Positions 15,721 to 24,222 of a stretch of 64,000 nt of DNA are shown here, piece by piece. Both the position numbers and the translations under genes were made by a program. The stretch spans positions 24,384 to 88,383 of the forward strand of contig SCRI01000047.1 of the NCBI GenBank assembly GCA_004298675.1, written 5' to 3'. Source of the DNA: a bacterium (lineage in GTDB: Bacteria > Vulcanimicrobiota > Vulcanimicrobiia > Vulcanimicrobiales > SCRA01). The first letter of the stretch is position 1, and each line of letters opens with the position of its first letter. The notes under the pieces were generated by a model that was not told the origin of the DNA, searched no databases, and saw nothing but the letters and a program-made list of their open reading frames with translations.

Positions 15721-17400
15721 ATGGTTACGGCAGAGCTCCCGATCGCTTCCCAGCCGCTTGTCACCTTTGACACCAGCCCCGAACGCTATCGGCACTGGCG
15801 GCTCAGCGTGGACGGTCGCGTGGCGACGCTCACGCTCGACGTCGACGAGGACGGCGGAATCCGCCCCGGCTATGCGCTGAAGCTCAACTCCTACGACCTG
15901 GGCGTCGACATCGAGTTCCACGATGCTCTCCAGCGCATCCGCTTCGAGCATCCCGGCGTGGCCTGCGTCGTCATCACCAGCGCCAAGGACCGTATGTTCT
16001 GTGCCGGCGCCAACATCTACATGTTGGGCGCCTCCACCCATGCCTGGAAAGTGAACTTCTGCAAGTTCACCAACGAGACGCGCAACGGCATGGAAGACTC
16101 CAGCCGTAACGACGGTCTGCGCTTCGTGGCCGCGCTCAACGGCACCACCGCCGGCGGCGGCTACGAGATCGCGCTCGCCTGCGACGAGATCGTGATGGTG
16201 GACGACCGCTCCAGCGCCGTCAGCCTCCCGGAGGTGCCCCTGTTGGGCGTGCTGCCGGGCACGGGCGGCCTCACGCGCGTGGTCGACAAGCGCAAGGTGC
16301 GCCGCGACATCGCCGATCTGTTCTGCACCAATCCGGACGGGGTGCGCGCCGAGCGCGCCAAGAGCTGGAACTTGGTGGACCACATCGCGCCGCCGGCGCA
16401 GTTCGCTGCGCTGGTCGCGGAGCGCGCGCAGGCTCTCTGCACGTCGTCGCCACGCCCGGCCGTTGAGCGCGGTATCGAGTTGCGTCCGTTGGAGCGGGTC
16501 ATCGACGCCGCCGGCTACCACTATCGCCACGTCGACGTGCGCTTCGATCATCTCCGCCGCTTGGTAACGCTCGTGGTGCGCGCGCCGCGCGAAGCGCAGC
16601 CGCAGGGCGTGGAGGGGATCGTTGCCGCCGGCGACGCGTGGTGGCCGCTCGCGCTAGCTCGTGAGCTGGACGACGCGCTGCTGCTGCTGCGTACGAACGA
16701 GGCCCAGCTGGGACTCCTGGTGATACGCACCGAGGGCGATCCGGAGGCCGTGCTCGCCGCCGACCAGACGCTGCTACGCCACCGCGACCATTGGCTGGTG
16801 CGCGAGACGATCGGTATGTTGCGGCGCACGTTTGCCCGCATCGACGTCACCTCGCGCAGCGCCTACGCCATCGTCGACGCCAACTCGTGCTTCGCGGGTC
16901 TGCTCTACGAGCTGGCGCTCGCGGCCGACCGTTCCTACATGCTCGATCTGACGGACGGCGACGAGAACGCACCGGAGATCGCGCTCGACGAGTTCAATTT
17001 CGGCTTGCTGCCGATGGTCAACGGGCGCAGCCGTCTCGAGACCCATTTCCTGGGAACTCCCACCGCGGTTGCGGCGCTTAGCGCTGAAGCCGGCCGCCGC
17101 TATCGCGCGGCGGAGGCGCTGGCGCAGGGGTTGATCACGCTCGCCCCCGACGATCTCGATTGGGAAGACGAACTACGCATGGCATTCGAGGAGCGCACGG
17201 CGCTCTCACCCGACGCGTTGACGGCCATGGAGGCGAACCTGCGCTTCGCCGGGTCCGAGACGCTGGAAGCCAAGGTTTTCGGTCGCCTCTCCGCCTGGCA
17301 GAATTGGGTCTTCATCCGCCCCAACGCCACCGGGGAACGCGGCGCGCTCAATGTCTTTGGAACAGGCTCCAGACCACAGTTCGACTGGAAGAGGGTTTAA
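15721..17400 (+). CDS. boxC: 2,3-epoxybenzoyl-CoA dihydrolase BoxC
   Basis: Ring-opening enzyme of the aerobic box pathway. It hydrolyses 2,3-epoxybenzoyl-CoA to 3,4-dehydroadipyl-CoA semialdehyde and formate. The 559-residue protein is a double crotonase-like dimer fold. The first half has CVVITSAKDRMFCAGANIYMLG (about 82-103) and ALNGTTAGGGYEIALACDEI; the second half begins around residue 300. The length matches BoxC (about 550). The ATG follows a GAGG site. It is 3 bases upstream of boxB, so the pair is co-translated. Confidence 0.94.
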   Translation: MVTAELPIASQPLVTFDTSPERYRHWRLSVDGRVATLTLDVDEDGGIRPGYALKLNSYDLGVDIEFHDALQRIRFEHPGVACVVITSAKDRMFCAGANIYMLGASTHAWKVNFCKFTNETRNGMEDSSRNDGLRFVAALNGTTAGGGYEIALACDEIVMVDDRSSAVSLPEVPLLGVLPGTGGLTRVVDKRKVRRDIADLFCTNPDGVRAERAKSWNLVDHIAPPAQFAALVAERAQALCTSSPRPAVERGIELRPLERVIDAAGYHYRHVDVRFDHLRRLVTLVVRAPREAQPQGVEGIVAAGDAWWPLALARELDDALLLLRTNEAQLGLLVIRTEGDPEAVLAADQTLLRHRDHWLVRETIGMLRRTFARIDVTSRSAYAIVDANSCFAGLLYELALAADRSYMLDLTDGDENAPEIALDEFNFGLLPMVNGRSRLETHFLGTPTAVAALSAEAGRRYRAAEALAQGLITLAPDDLDWEDELRMAFEERTALSPDALTAMEANLRFAGSETLEAKVFGRLSAWQNWVFIRPNATGERGALNVFGTGSRPQFDWKRV

Positions 17401-17403
17401 TAC

Positions 17404-18828
17404 ATGGACATCAACTACTCGGAGCGCATCCCGAATAACGTCGATCTCGCGTCCGATCGTACGCTGCAGCGAGCGCTCGAGCATTGGCAGCCGGGTTTTC
17501 TCAACTGGTGGAAGGATCTCGGGCCGAGCGACTTCCAGGCGAACGACGTGTATCTGCGCACGGCGACGTCCGTCGATGCCAAGGGCTGGGCTACCTACGG
17601 TTTCGTGCGCATGCCGGAGTATCGCTGGGGCATCTTTCTGGCCGATCGCGACCCCGATCGCCGCATCGGCTTCGGTGACCACCTCGGTAGCCCGGTGTGG
17701 CAGCAGGTCCCGGGCGAGTATCGCTCCACGCTGCGCCGGCTAATCGTCACGCAGGGCGACACGGAGCCGGCATCGGTGGAGCAGCAGCGTCTGCTGGGAC
17801 ACACCGCGCCCTCCATCTACGATCTGCGCAATCTCTTCCAAGTGAACGTGGAAGAGGGGCGCCACCTGTGGGCGATGGTCTACCTGCTGCACGCGTACTT
17901 TGGACGCGACGGACGCGAAGAGGCTGAGGAGTTGCTGGAGCGCCACTCCGGCGACAACAACAAACCACGCATCCTGACCACGTTCAACGAGCCTATCAGC
18001 GACTGGCTCAGCTTCTACATGTTCACGTACTTCACGGATCGTGACGGCAAGTTTCAGTTGAAGTCGCTGGCGGAGTCCAGCTTCGATCCGCTCTCCCGCA
18101 CCTGTCAGTTCATGCTTACCGAAGAGGCGCACCACATGTTCGTGGGCGACACCGGTATCGCGCGCGTCACCAAGCGCACGCTGGAGGTGATGAAGGAGCT
18201 AGGGACGGACGACCCCGAGGCGATCCGCCACGCCGGCGCCATCGATCTACCCACGCTGCAGAAGTATTTGAACTTCTGGTTCACCGCCTCGCTCGATCTC
18301 TTCGGCGTGGAGACCTCGTCGAATGCGGCGTCGTACTTCGCTACGGGCCTCAAGGGGCGTCCGGACGAGTGGAAGTTCGAAGACCACGCGGCCGTCAATC
18401 AGGTCTTTGCGCTGGAGTCGCCGGGCGAGAGCGGGAGCGTGAAGTCCGAAGAGATTCCGATGCGCAATGCGATGAACGAAGTCACGCGCGCGGAGTACGT
18501 CAAGGATTGCGAGGTCGGCGTCGCGCGCTGGAACCGTCTCATCCAAAAGCACGGTTACGACTTCCGGCTCGCATTGCCAAGCACGCGCTTCCACCGCAAG
18601 ATCGGTGTTTGGGCCGGTATTGCCACGGACGAGCACGGCCACATCATCTCGCGTGAGGAGTACGACGCCAAGCAGGGTCAGTGGCTGCCCACGCAGAGCG
18701 ACCGCGCCTACGTCGCGAGCTTGATGCAAAACGTGACGGAGCCGGGAAAGATCGCCGCGTGGATCGCGCCCCCGGACCGCGGCATCAACAATCAGCCCGT
18801 CGACTACGAGTACGTACGTCTGAAGTAG
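17404..18828 (+). CDS. boxB: Benzoyl-CoA 2,3-epoxidase oxygenase subunit BoxB
   Basis: Class I diiron oxygenase that converts benzoyl-CoA and O2 to 2,3-epoxybenzoyl-CoA using external electrons. The 474-residue protein has candidate diiron ligands in the expected helices: Glu121, Glu151-x-x-His154 (NVEEGRH), Asp212, and Glu241-x-x-His244 (LTEEAHH). Normal family length. In characterised systems BoxA, an FAD/iron-sulfur NADPH reductase, supplies electrons. No boxA lies in this window, and the flavodoxin at 14163-14639 is a possible carrier. The gene ends just before a strong terminator. Confidence 0.94.
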   Translation: MDINYSERIPNNVDLASDRTLQRALEHWQPGFLNWWKDLGPSDFQANDVYLRTATSVDAKGWATYGFVRMPEYRWGIFLADRDPDRRIGFGDHLGSPVWQQVPGEYRSTLRRLIVTQGDTEPASVEQQRLLGHTAPSIYDLRNLFQVNVEEGRHLWAMVYLLHAYFGRDGREEAEELLERHSGDNNKPRILTTFNEPISDWLSFYMFTYFTDRDGKFQLKSLAESSFDPLSRTCQFMLTEEAHHMFVGDTGIARVTKRTLEVMKELGTDDPEAIRHAGAIDLPTLQKYLNFWFTASLDLFGVETSSNAASYFATGLKGRPDEWKFEDHAAVNQVFALESPGESGSVKSEEIPMRNAMNEVTRAEYVKDCEVGVARWNRLIQKHGYDFRLALPSTRFHRKIGVWAGIATDEHGHIISREEYDAKQGQWLPTQSDRAYVASLMQNVTEPGKIAAWIAPPDRGINNQPVDYEYVRLK

Positions 18829-18850
18829 TCTTCGCCACCGGCGATGCGCA

Positions 18851-18887
18851 CGCTGCCGAGCAGTTCTCCGCTGCTCGGCAGCGTTTT
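18851..18887 (+). terminator. Rho-independent terminator after boxB
   Basis: A perfect 13-base-pair stem (18851-18863 with 18871-18883) with a 7-base loop is followed by TTTT at 18884-18887. It lies 22 bases after the boxB stop and would end the boxR-boxC-boxB transcript. The remaining sequence up to the next gene has no other recognised feature apart from a TACAAT box at 19010-19015. Confidence 0.9.
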
Positions 18888-19039
18888 GTATTGGGGGCCG
18901 GCCGGCTCTGCTGCGGTGCGCCAAACGTCCCGCCGCGCCCGGGTAGCGGGGGACATTCAGGGCTCGCCAGAGGGGCTCCGTGACTCTGTGGCGCGGCGGT
19001 GGTGCTTCCTACAATCAGGGCGTGCAGAGGTTGAGGGGA

Positions 19040-19984
19040 ATGCGCGTGCTTTCCGTCGTGATCCCCGCGTACCAGGAGGGCCGCACGATCGCGGCGGCTC
19101 TCGGCGCGGTGGACGAGGGAATCGAGCCGCTGAGGGCGCGCTATGAGGTAGAGCTGATCGTCGTCGACGACGGCAGCACCGATCAGACGTACGCGCTCGC
19201 CACCGGGTTCGCCCGCGGGCGCGCCGACGTTCGCGTCCTGCGCCACCCCTGCAATCGCGGCCTCGGCGCGGCGCTGCGTACGGCGTTCGCGCAGGCGCGC
19301 GGGGACTTCATCGTGACGCTCGACGCGGACCTGAGCTACGGGCCCGAATACGCGGAGCGCCTAATGTGCGTGCTCGAGCGCAGCGGAGCCGATCTCGTCT
19401 TGGCCTCCGCGTATATGCGTGGCGGAACCGTCGAAAACGTTCCCTGGGGGCGCCGCCTGCTCAGCCGGGAGGCCAATCGTTTCCTCTCGCTCGCCACCGG
19501 CGCGCGGCTGCGCACGCTCACGTGCATGGTGCGCGCCTACCGTGCCCGCTTGCTGGCCCGGCTGAGCACCGTCTGCGACGGAATGGAGATCAATCACGAG
19601 CTCGTCTTCGCAGCGCTGCGCCTGGGCGCCAAGGTGATCGAGATCCCGGCCCGGCTGGCATGGAGCGACGAGCGAGTGCGGGCCGCTCGCCCGCTCAGGC
19701 TTGCGCGCACCGCGGTGCAGATCGGCGGCGTCATCCGCAGCGGACTCGCTCATCGCCCCGCCCTGCTGCTGGCGCTGCCCGGCTTGCTGCCAGGGCTGTT
19801 GCCGATCGTGGCGGTGCTGCTCTATCTCCTGCACGCCCCCGCCAGAACGATCGCGCTGGGCCTGGTCCTTGTCGCGGTCGTGCAGTATGCCGCTCTCGCC
19901 GTTCTGGCCGGGCAGCTCGCGGCGTTCTGCGCCCGCGGCACGCTCGCGCGACGGTCGAGCGCCGCGCAGATGCAACCTCGATAA
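19040..19984 (+). CDS. Glycosyltransferase family 2
   Basis: Inverting GT-A glycosyltransferase, probably acting on a lipid-linked sugar carrier. The 314-residue protein has VLSVVIPAYQEGRTI at the N-terminus, VDDGSTDQTYALA (donor binding), FIVTLDADLSYGPEY (DxD metal site) and two hydrophobic segments near the C-terminus (about 225-280). This resembles dolichol/polyprenyl-phosphate sugar transferases. The start is uncertain: ATG 19040 fits the family N-terminus but its GAGGGG site is only one base away. GTG 19022 lies 7 bases after a TACAAT box and could be a leaderless start. First gene of the sugar operon. Confidence 0.85.
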   Translation: MRVLSVVIPAYQEGRTIAAALGAVDEGIEPLRARYEVELIVVDDGSTDQTYALATGFARGRADVRVLRHPCNRGLGAALRTAFAQARGDFIVTLDADLSYGPEYAERLMCVLERSGADLVLASAYMRGGTVENVPWGRRLLSREANRFLSLATGARLRTLTCMVRAYRARLLARLSTVCDGMEINHELVFAALRLGAKVIEIPARLAWSDERVRAARPLRLARTAVQIGGVIRSGLAHRPALLLALPGLLPGLLPIVAVLLYLLHAPARTIALGLVLVAVVQYAALAVLAGQLAAFCARGTLARRSSAAQMQPR

Positions 19985-19998
19985 GGAGTCTAGACCGG

Positions 19999-21225
19999 AT
20001 GGATATCCTGCTTCAGAAAGTTGCTCTACCCTCGGACCAAGACGCCAGTGGGCGCAATCTCGGCGCGGAGGAGATCGCCGCCGTTGCGGAGGCGATTCGC
20101 AGCGGCACGCTGACCAGTACCAAGGGGCGTTTCGTGAAGACGCTGGAGGAGCGCTTTGCCGCCCGCCTGGGTGTGAAGCACGCCTTTGCTTGCGCCTCCG
20201 GCTCCGCGGCCGTGCACTGTGCCGTGGCCGCCATCGATCCCGAGCCCGGCGACGAGATCGTCACGACGCCCATCACCGACATGGGGGCGCTGGCGCCGAT
20301 CTTGTACCAGGGTGCGATCCCGGTCTTCGCCGACGTCGACCCGCGCACGTGCAACGTGACCGCCGCGACGATTGCCGCGGCGCTGAGCGAACGCACCAAG
20401 GCCATCATCGTCACCCACCTCTTCGGCAACCCGTGCGCGATGGAGGAGATCGTCGCGCTGGCCGCGGAGCGCAACATCCCGCTGATCGAGGATTGCGCCC
20501 AGGCTTTCGGCGCGACCCACCACGGCCGTCACGTGGGCACGCTGGGCCGCATCGGAACCTTTAGCCTGCAGCAGGGGAAGCACATCACCACCGGCGAGGG
20601 TGGGCTCGTGGTCACCGACGACGATGCGCTGGCGCGCCGCATGTATCTGTTCATCAACAAAGCCTGGGGCTACGGTGATCCCAAGCCAGACCACTACTTC
20701 TTGGCGCTCAACTACCGTATGTCGGAGCTGTGCGGAGCCGTCGCCGTGGCGCAGCTCGAGAAGCTGGACGCGGTGGTTGCGCGCCGCATCGAGCTGGCCG
20801 GCCGTTTGACGGAACAGTTGAGCGACGTGCTCGGCGTCAGCGTGCCCTACGTGGCACCGCGTGCCGTCCACACCTATTGGAAATACTGCATTCGCGTGAA
20901 CCCCGCGATCGTCCCGGAGGGCGTGGGCGGTATCGCGCGCCTGCTGCGCGAGTATGACATCTTCACGGCACCGCGCTACATCCAGAAACCCGCGTTCATG
21001 TGCGAGATCTTCCAGAAGCGGCGTACCTTCGGGAAGAGCGAGTTCCCCTTCGTGTTGGCCCGCCCGGAGGCGCTGGACTATCGCCTGGAGCGCTTCCCCG
21101 GTACCGTCGAGGCCCTGGAGCATATCTTGGTGATCCCCTGGAACGATCGCCTGAGCGAGCGGGACGTACAGTACATCGGCGAGGCGATCCGCGCCTCGGT
21201 CGCGGTGCTGCGCGGCGAGCGGTAG
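19999..21225 (+). CDS. DegT/DnrJ/EryC1 sugar aminotransferase (WbpE-like)
   Basis: PLP-dependent aminotransferase that installs an amino group on a nucleotide-linked keto sugar. The 408-residue protein has FACASGSAAVHCAVAA (cofactor phosphate region), VTHLFGNPCAMEEI, IEDCAQAFGATHHG and the Schiff-base lysine in FSLQQGKHITTGEGG (about residue 195). ATG 19999 follows AAGGAG at 19983-19988. With the next two genes it forms a WbpE-WbpB-WbpD-like set that in other bacteria makes 3-acetamido sugars from UDP-GlcNAcA. The actual sugar here is inferred. Confidence 0.9.
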   Translation: MDILLQKVALPSDQDASGRNLGAEEIAAVAEAIRSGTLTSTKGRFVKTLEERFAARLGVKHAFACASGSAAVHCAVAAIDPEPGDEIVTTPITDMGALAPILYQGAIPVFADVDPRTCNVTAATIAAALSERTKAIIVTHLFGNPCAMEEIVALAAERNIPLIEDCAQAFGATHHGRHVGTLGRIGTFSLQQGKHITTGEGGLVVTDDDALARRMYLFINKAWGYGDPKPDHYFLALNYRMSELCGAVAVAQLEKLDAVVARRIELAGRLTEQLSDVLGVSVPYVAPRAVHTYWKYCIRVNPAIVPEGVGGIARLLREYDIFTAPRYIQKPAFMCEIFQKRRTFGKSEFPFVLARPEALDYRLERFPGTVEALEHILVIPWNDRLSERDVQYIGEAIRASVAVLRGER

Positions 21226-21227
21226 CC

Positions 21228-22268
21228 ATGGAGCGGGTGTTACGGTTCGGGATCGTCGGCACGGGGGCGATCGCGAAAGCCTATGAGTCCGCCTTCGCCG
21301 GATTGGAGTGTGCGCGCATCGTCGCCGCCTGCGACGCCGATGCCGCGGCGGTGGAAGAGTTCGCGCGGCGTCTGGGCTGCGCAGCCTACACGTCGTACGA
21401 GCACATGGCCGAAGACGGTGCACTCGACGCGGTGGTTGTCTGCACGCCGCCGTGGACGCATGAAGCCGTCTCCACGTACTTCTTGCGGCGCGGCAGCGCG
21501 GTGCTGTGCGAGAAGCCGTTGGCCACCAGCGTCTCCAGCGCGCTGCGCATGCTTCAAGCTGCGGAGTGGAACGGTTCGCTCTTCACGATGGCCTCGAAGT
21601 TCCGTTACGTCGACGACGTGCGCCGCGCCCGCGAGCTGGCGCTGGACGGCACGATCGGCGAGGTCGTGTTGATCGAGAACGCGTTCACCGGCCGCGTCGA
21701 CATGTCGTCGCGCTGGAACTCGGACCCTGCGCGCAGCGGCGGCGGGGTGCTGATCGACAACGGCACGCACGCCGTCGACATCCTGCGTTACTTCCTGGGC
21801 GCGCTCTCGGACGTGCAGGCCTTCGAGTCCAAGCGCATCCAGGGGCTGCGCGTCGAGGACACCGTGCGGCTGTTCGTGCGCAGCGAGGGCGGGGTGACGG
21901 GAACCTCCGACCTCTCCTGGAGTATCGACAACGAGCTCGACACCTATCTGCGCATCTACGGTAGCCGTGGAACGATCTTGGTGGGCTGGCAGGAGTCGCG
22001 CTACCGCTGCTCGCGGCAGAGTGAGTGGCGCGTCTTCGGCCACGGCTACGACAAGGTGCGTGCGTTCCGCGGCCAAATTCAGAACTTCTGCAACGCGCTC
22101 CTGGGCCACGAGGCCCTGGTCATCACCCCGCTGGATGCCTTGGCCTCGGTCGAGGTGATCGAGACGGCCTACGCTGCCTTGGAGCGTAGTCATTGGGAGA
22201 AGATTCACCGCTCGGCGGCGCGCGGCGTCCACCCCTTTCCCGGCCTTCCGGAGCGGCGTGTTTCATGA
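21228..22268 (+). CDS. Gfo/Idh/MocA family NAD-dependent sugar oxidoreductase (WbpB-like)
   Basis: The 346-residue protein has an N-terminal Rossmann motif GIVGTGAIAKAY (about 8-19), VVVCTPPWTHEA, the catalytic EKP motif (VLCEKPLATS, about 93-102) and a C-terminal substrate domain with GGGVLIDNGTHAVDILRYF. These features define the Gfo/Idh/MocA fold. It starts 2 bases after the aminotransferase stop. Position next to aminotransferase and acetyltransferase suggests it makes the 3-keto sugar nucleotide used by the DegT enzyme. Confidence 0.88.
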   Translation: MERVLRFGIVGTGAIAKAYESAFAGLECARIVAACDADAAAVEEFARRLGCAAYTSYEHMAEDGALDAVVVCTPPWTHEAVSTYFLRRGSAVLCEKPLATSVSSALRMLQAAEWNGSLFTMASKFRYVDDVRRARELALDGTIGEVVLIENAFTGRVDMSSRWNSDPARSGGGVLIDNGTHAVDILRYFLGALSDVQAFESKRIQGLRVEDTVRLFVRSEGGVTGTSDLSWSIDNELDTYLRIYGSRGTILVGWQESRYRCSRQSEWRVFGHGYDKVRAFRGQIQNFCNALLGHEALVITPLDALASVEVIETAYAALERSHWEKIHRSAARGVHPFPGLPERRVS

Positions 22269-22882
22269 GCGCCAAAATTCACCCCACCGCCATCATCGAG
22301 CCTGGCGTCGAGATCGGCGACCGCACCGCGATCTGGGATAGCGTGCACGTGCGCCGTTCCGCCGTCATCGGCGCGGACTGCATCATCGGTGAGAAGAGCT
22401 ACATCGCCTACGGCGTGAAGATCGCCGCGCTGGTCAAGATCAACGCCTTCGTCTACATCTGCGCGGCCGTGACCATCGAGCGCGGTGTGATGATCAGCGC
22501 GGGCACCGTCTTCACCAACGATCGCTTTCCGCGCGCGGCGACGCGCGACCTCACGGCGCTGCGGTCCTCCGACCCCGACGAAACGACGCTGCCGACGCTC
22601 GTGCGCGAAGGGGCTACGATCGGTGCCAACTGCACGATCGGCTGCGGTTTGGAGATTGGGCGCTATGCCATGGTCGGCATGGGCTCCGTGGTGACCAAGC
22701 CGGTGCCAGACTACCATCTGGTGGTCGGCAACCCGGCCCGCTCGGTCGGCATCGTCTGCGCCTGCGGGCAGATTCTCGCGCGTTTGCGCGAGGGCGCGCC
22801 GGAGGCTCGCGTGTCCTGCCCAGCCTGCGGCGAGGCGTACGAGATCAACAGGGGCCGCGTCGCACCGCTGGCGACGGCATGA
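22265..22882 (+). CDS. Left-handed beta-helix N-acetyltransferase with zinc-ribbon tail (WbpD-like)
   Basis: Transfers acetyl to the amino sugar made by the preceding enzymes. The 205-residue protein has hexapeptide repeats from IHPTAIIEPGVEIGDRTAIW through VMISAGTVFTNDRFP and TIGANCTIGCGLEIG, ending with GSVVTKPVPDYHLVVGNPAR, the classic acyltransferase motif. The last 45 residues add a CxC...CPxCG pattern (VCACGQ and SCPACGE) that looks like a zinc ribbon. Such tails occur in some sugar acetyltransferases. It overlaps the dehydrogenase stop as ATGA. Confidence 0.88.
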   Translation: MSAKIHPTAIIEPGVEIGDRTAIWDSVHVRRSAVIGADCIIGEKSYIAYGVKIAALVKINAFVYICAAVTIERGVMISAGTVFTNDRFPRAATRDLTALRSSDPDETTLPTLVREGATIGANCTIGCGLEIGRYAMVGMGSVVTKPVPDYHLVVGNPARSVGIVCACGQILARLREGAPEARVSCPACGEAYEINRGRVAPLATA

Positions 22883-24222
22883 GCGATCCCGAGCGCTGGT
22901 GCGTGGTGGGCGGCGGTCTGCTCGGCATGACCCTCGCCTTACGCCTCGCGCAGCATGGCCGCCAAGTCACCGTGTGGGAGGGCGCGCCAACGTTGGGGGG
23001 CTTGGCGGCGCCCTGGCACCTGGGTGAGGTGATCTGGGACCGTCACTACCACGTGACGCTGGCCTCCGACACCTGCTTGCGTAACCTGCTGCGTGAGCTG
23101 GGACTCGAGCGCGAGCTGACCTGGGTCACCACGCGCACCGGTTTCTATGCCGGCGGACGCATGCTCTCGCTCTCGAGCCTCGCGGATTACGCCGCATTCC
23201 CGCTGCTCTCGCCGCTGGAGAAAGTGCGCTTGGCGGCGACGATCCTGATAGCCTCGCGCATCCGTGACGCGCGCGCGCTGGAGCGTATCACGGCCGTCGA
23301 CTGGCTGCGCCGGCACTCCGGTCAGCACACGTTGGAGCGCATCTGGTATCCGCTGCTGCGTGCCAAGCTCGGCGCCAACGCCGAGCGCGTCTCCGCTGCG
23401 TTCATTTGGGCCATCATCGCGCGCATGTATGCGGCGCGCCGCAGCGGCGCCAAGCGCGAGCTGTTCGGCTACGTCCCCGGCGGTTACGCGCGCATTCTCG
23501 AGCGCTTTGCCGGGCATCTGACGGCGCACGGCGTGCGCGCGGTCGTGGGGCAGCGGGTGGAGAGCGTGACGCGCGCCACCGGCGGCGCGCTGACCGTCAG
23601 ATCCGCCGCCGGCACGGAGAGCTTCGACCGTGTGGTCGTGACGGCGGCCTCGCCGCTGGCGGCGCGCCTGTGCCCCGAGCTCACGGCCTCCGAGCGCCTG
23701 CTTCACGAGGGTGTGGAGTATCAAGGCATCGTCTGCGCCTCCGCGCTGCTGGAGCGCCCGCTCACTCCCTACTACATCACCAACATCGTCGACGCGTGGG
23801 TACCCTTCACCGCGGTCATCGAGATGACGGCCTTGGTGGACCGGGCGGCCTTTGGCGGCCGTGCCTTGATCTATCTGCCGAAGTACGTCACCGCAAGCGA
23901 TCCCGTGCTGGCGCGCGACGACGCGGCGATCGAGCAGGAGTTTCTCGCCGCCCTGGAACGGATGCATCCCGGCTTCCAGCGCGGCGCGGTGCAGAGCTTC
24001 CGCATCTCGCGCGTGCGCTACGTGCTGCCGCTAGCCACGCTGGGCTACTCCGATCGCCTGCCTGCCATGCGCACGTCGATCCCCGGGCTCTTCATCGTCA
24101 ACAGCGCGCAGATCGTCAACGGCACGCTCAACGTCAACGAAACCGTGGCACTGGCGGAGCGGGCGTATCCGCAGCTGCTGGCCGGCGCGAGTGCCTCCGC
24201 GCCACGAGCGCTGAGCGTATGA
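22879..24222 (+). CDS. FAD-dependent oxidoreductase (NAD(P)/FAD, amine-oxidase-like)
   Basis: The 447-residue flavoprotein begins with the dinucleotide-binding motif VVGGGLLGMTLALRLAQHG (about 9-27) and WEGAPTLGGLAAPW. It ends with PGLFIVNSAQIVNGTLNVNETVALAERAYPQL, the second FAD-contact region of the protoporphyrinogen oxidase/UDP-galactopyranose mutase-like group. In sugar clusters such proteins often act on nucleotide sugars or carry out desaturation; the reaction is unknown. It overlaps both neighbours by 4 bases (ATGA), so it belongs to the surface-sugar operon. Confidence 0.78.
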   Translation: MSDPERWCVVGGGLLGMTLALRLAQHGRQVTVWEGAPTLGGLAAPWHLGEVIWDRHYHVTLASDTCLRNLLRELGLERELTWVTTRTGFYAGGRMLSLSSLADYAAFPLLSPLEKVRLAATILIASRIRDARALERITAVDWLRRHSGQHTLERIWYPLLRAKLGANAERVSAAFIWAIIARMYAARRSGAKRELFGYVPGGYARILERFAGHLTAHGVRAVVGQRVESVTRATGGALTVRSAAGTESFDRVVVTAASPLAARLCPELTASERLLHEGVEYQGIVCASALLERPLTPYYITNIVDAWVPFTAVIEMTALVDRAAFGGRALIYLPKYVTASDPVLARDDAAIEQEFLAALERMHPGFQRGAVQSFRISRVRYVLPLATLGYSDRLPAMRTSIPGLFIVNSAQIVNGTLNVNETVALAERAYPQLLAGASASAPRALSV

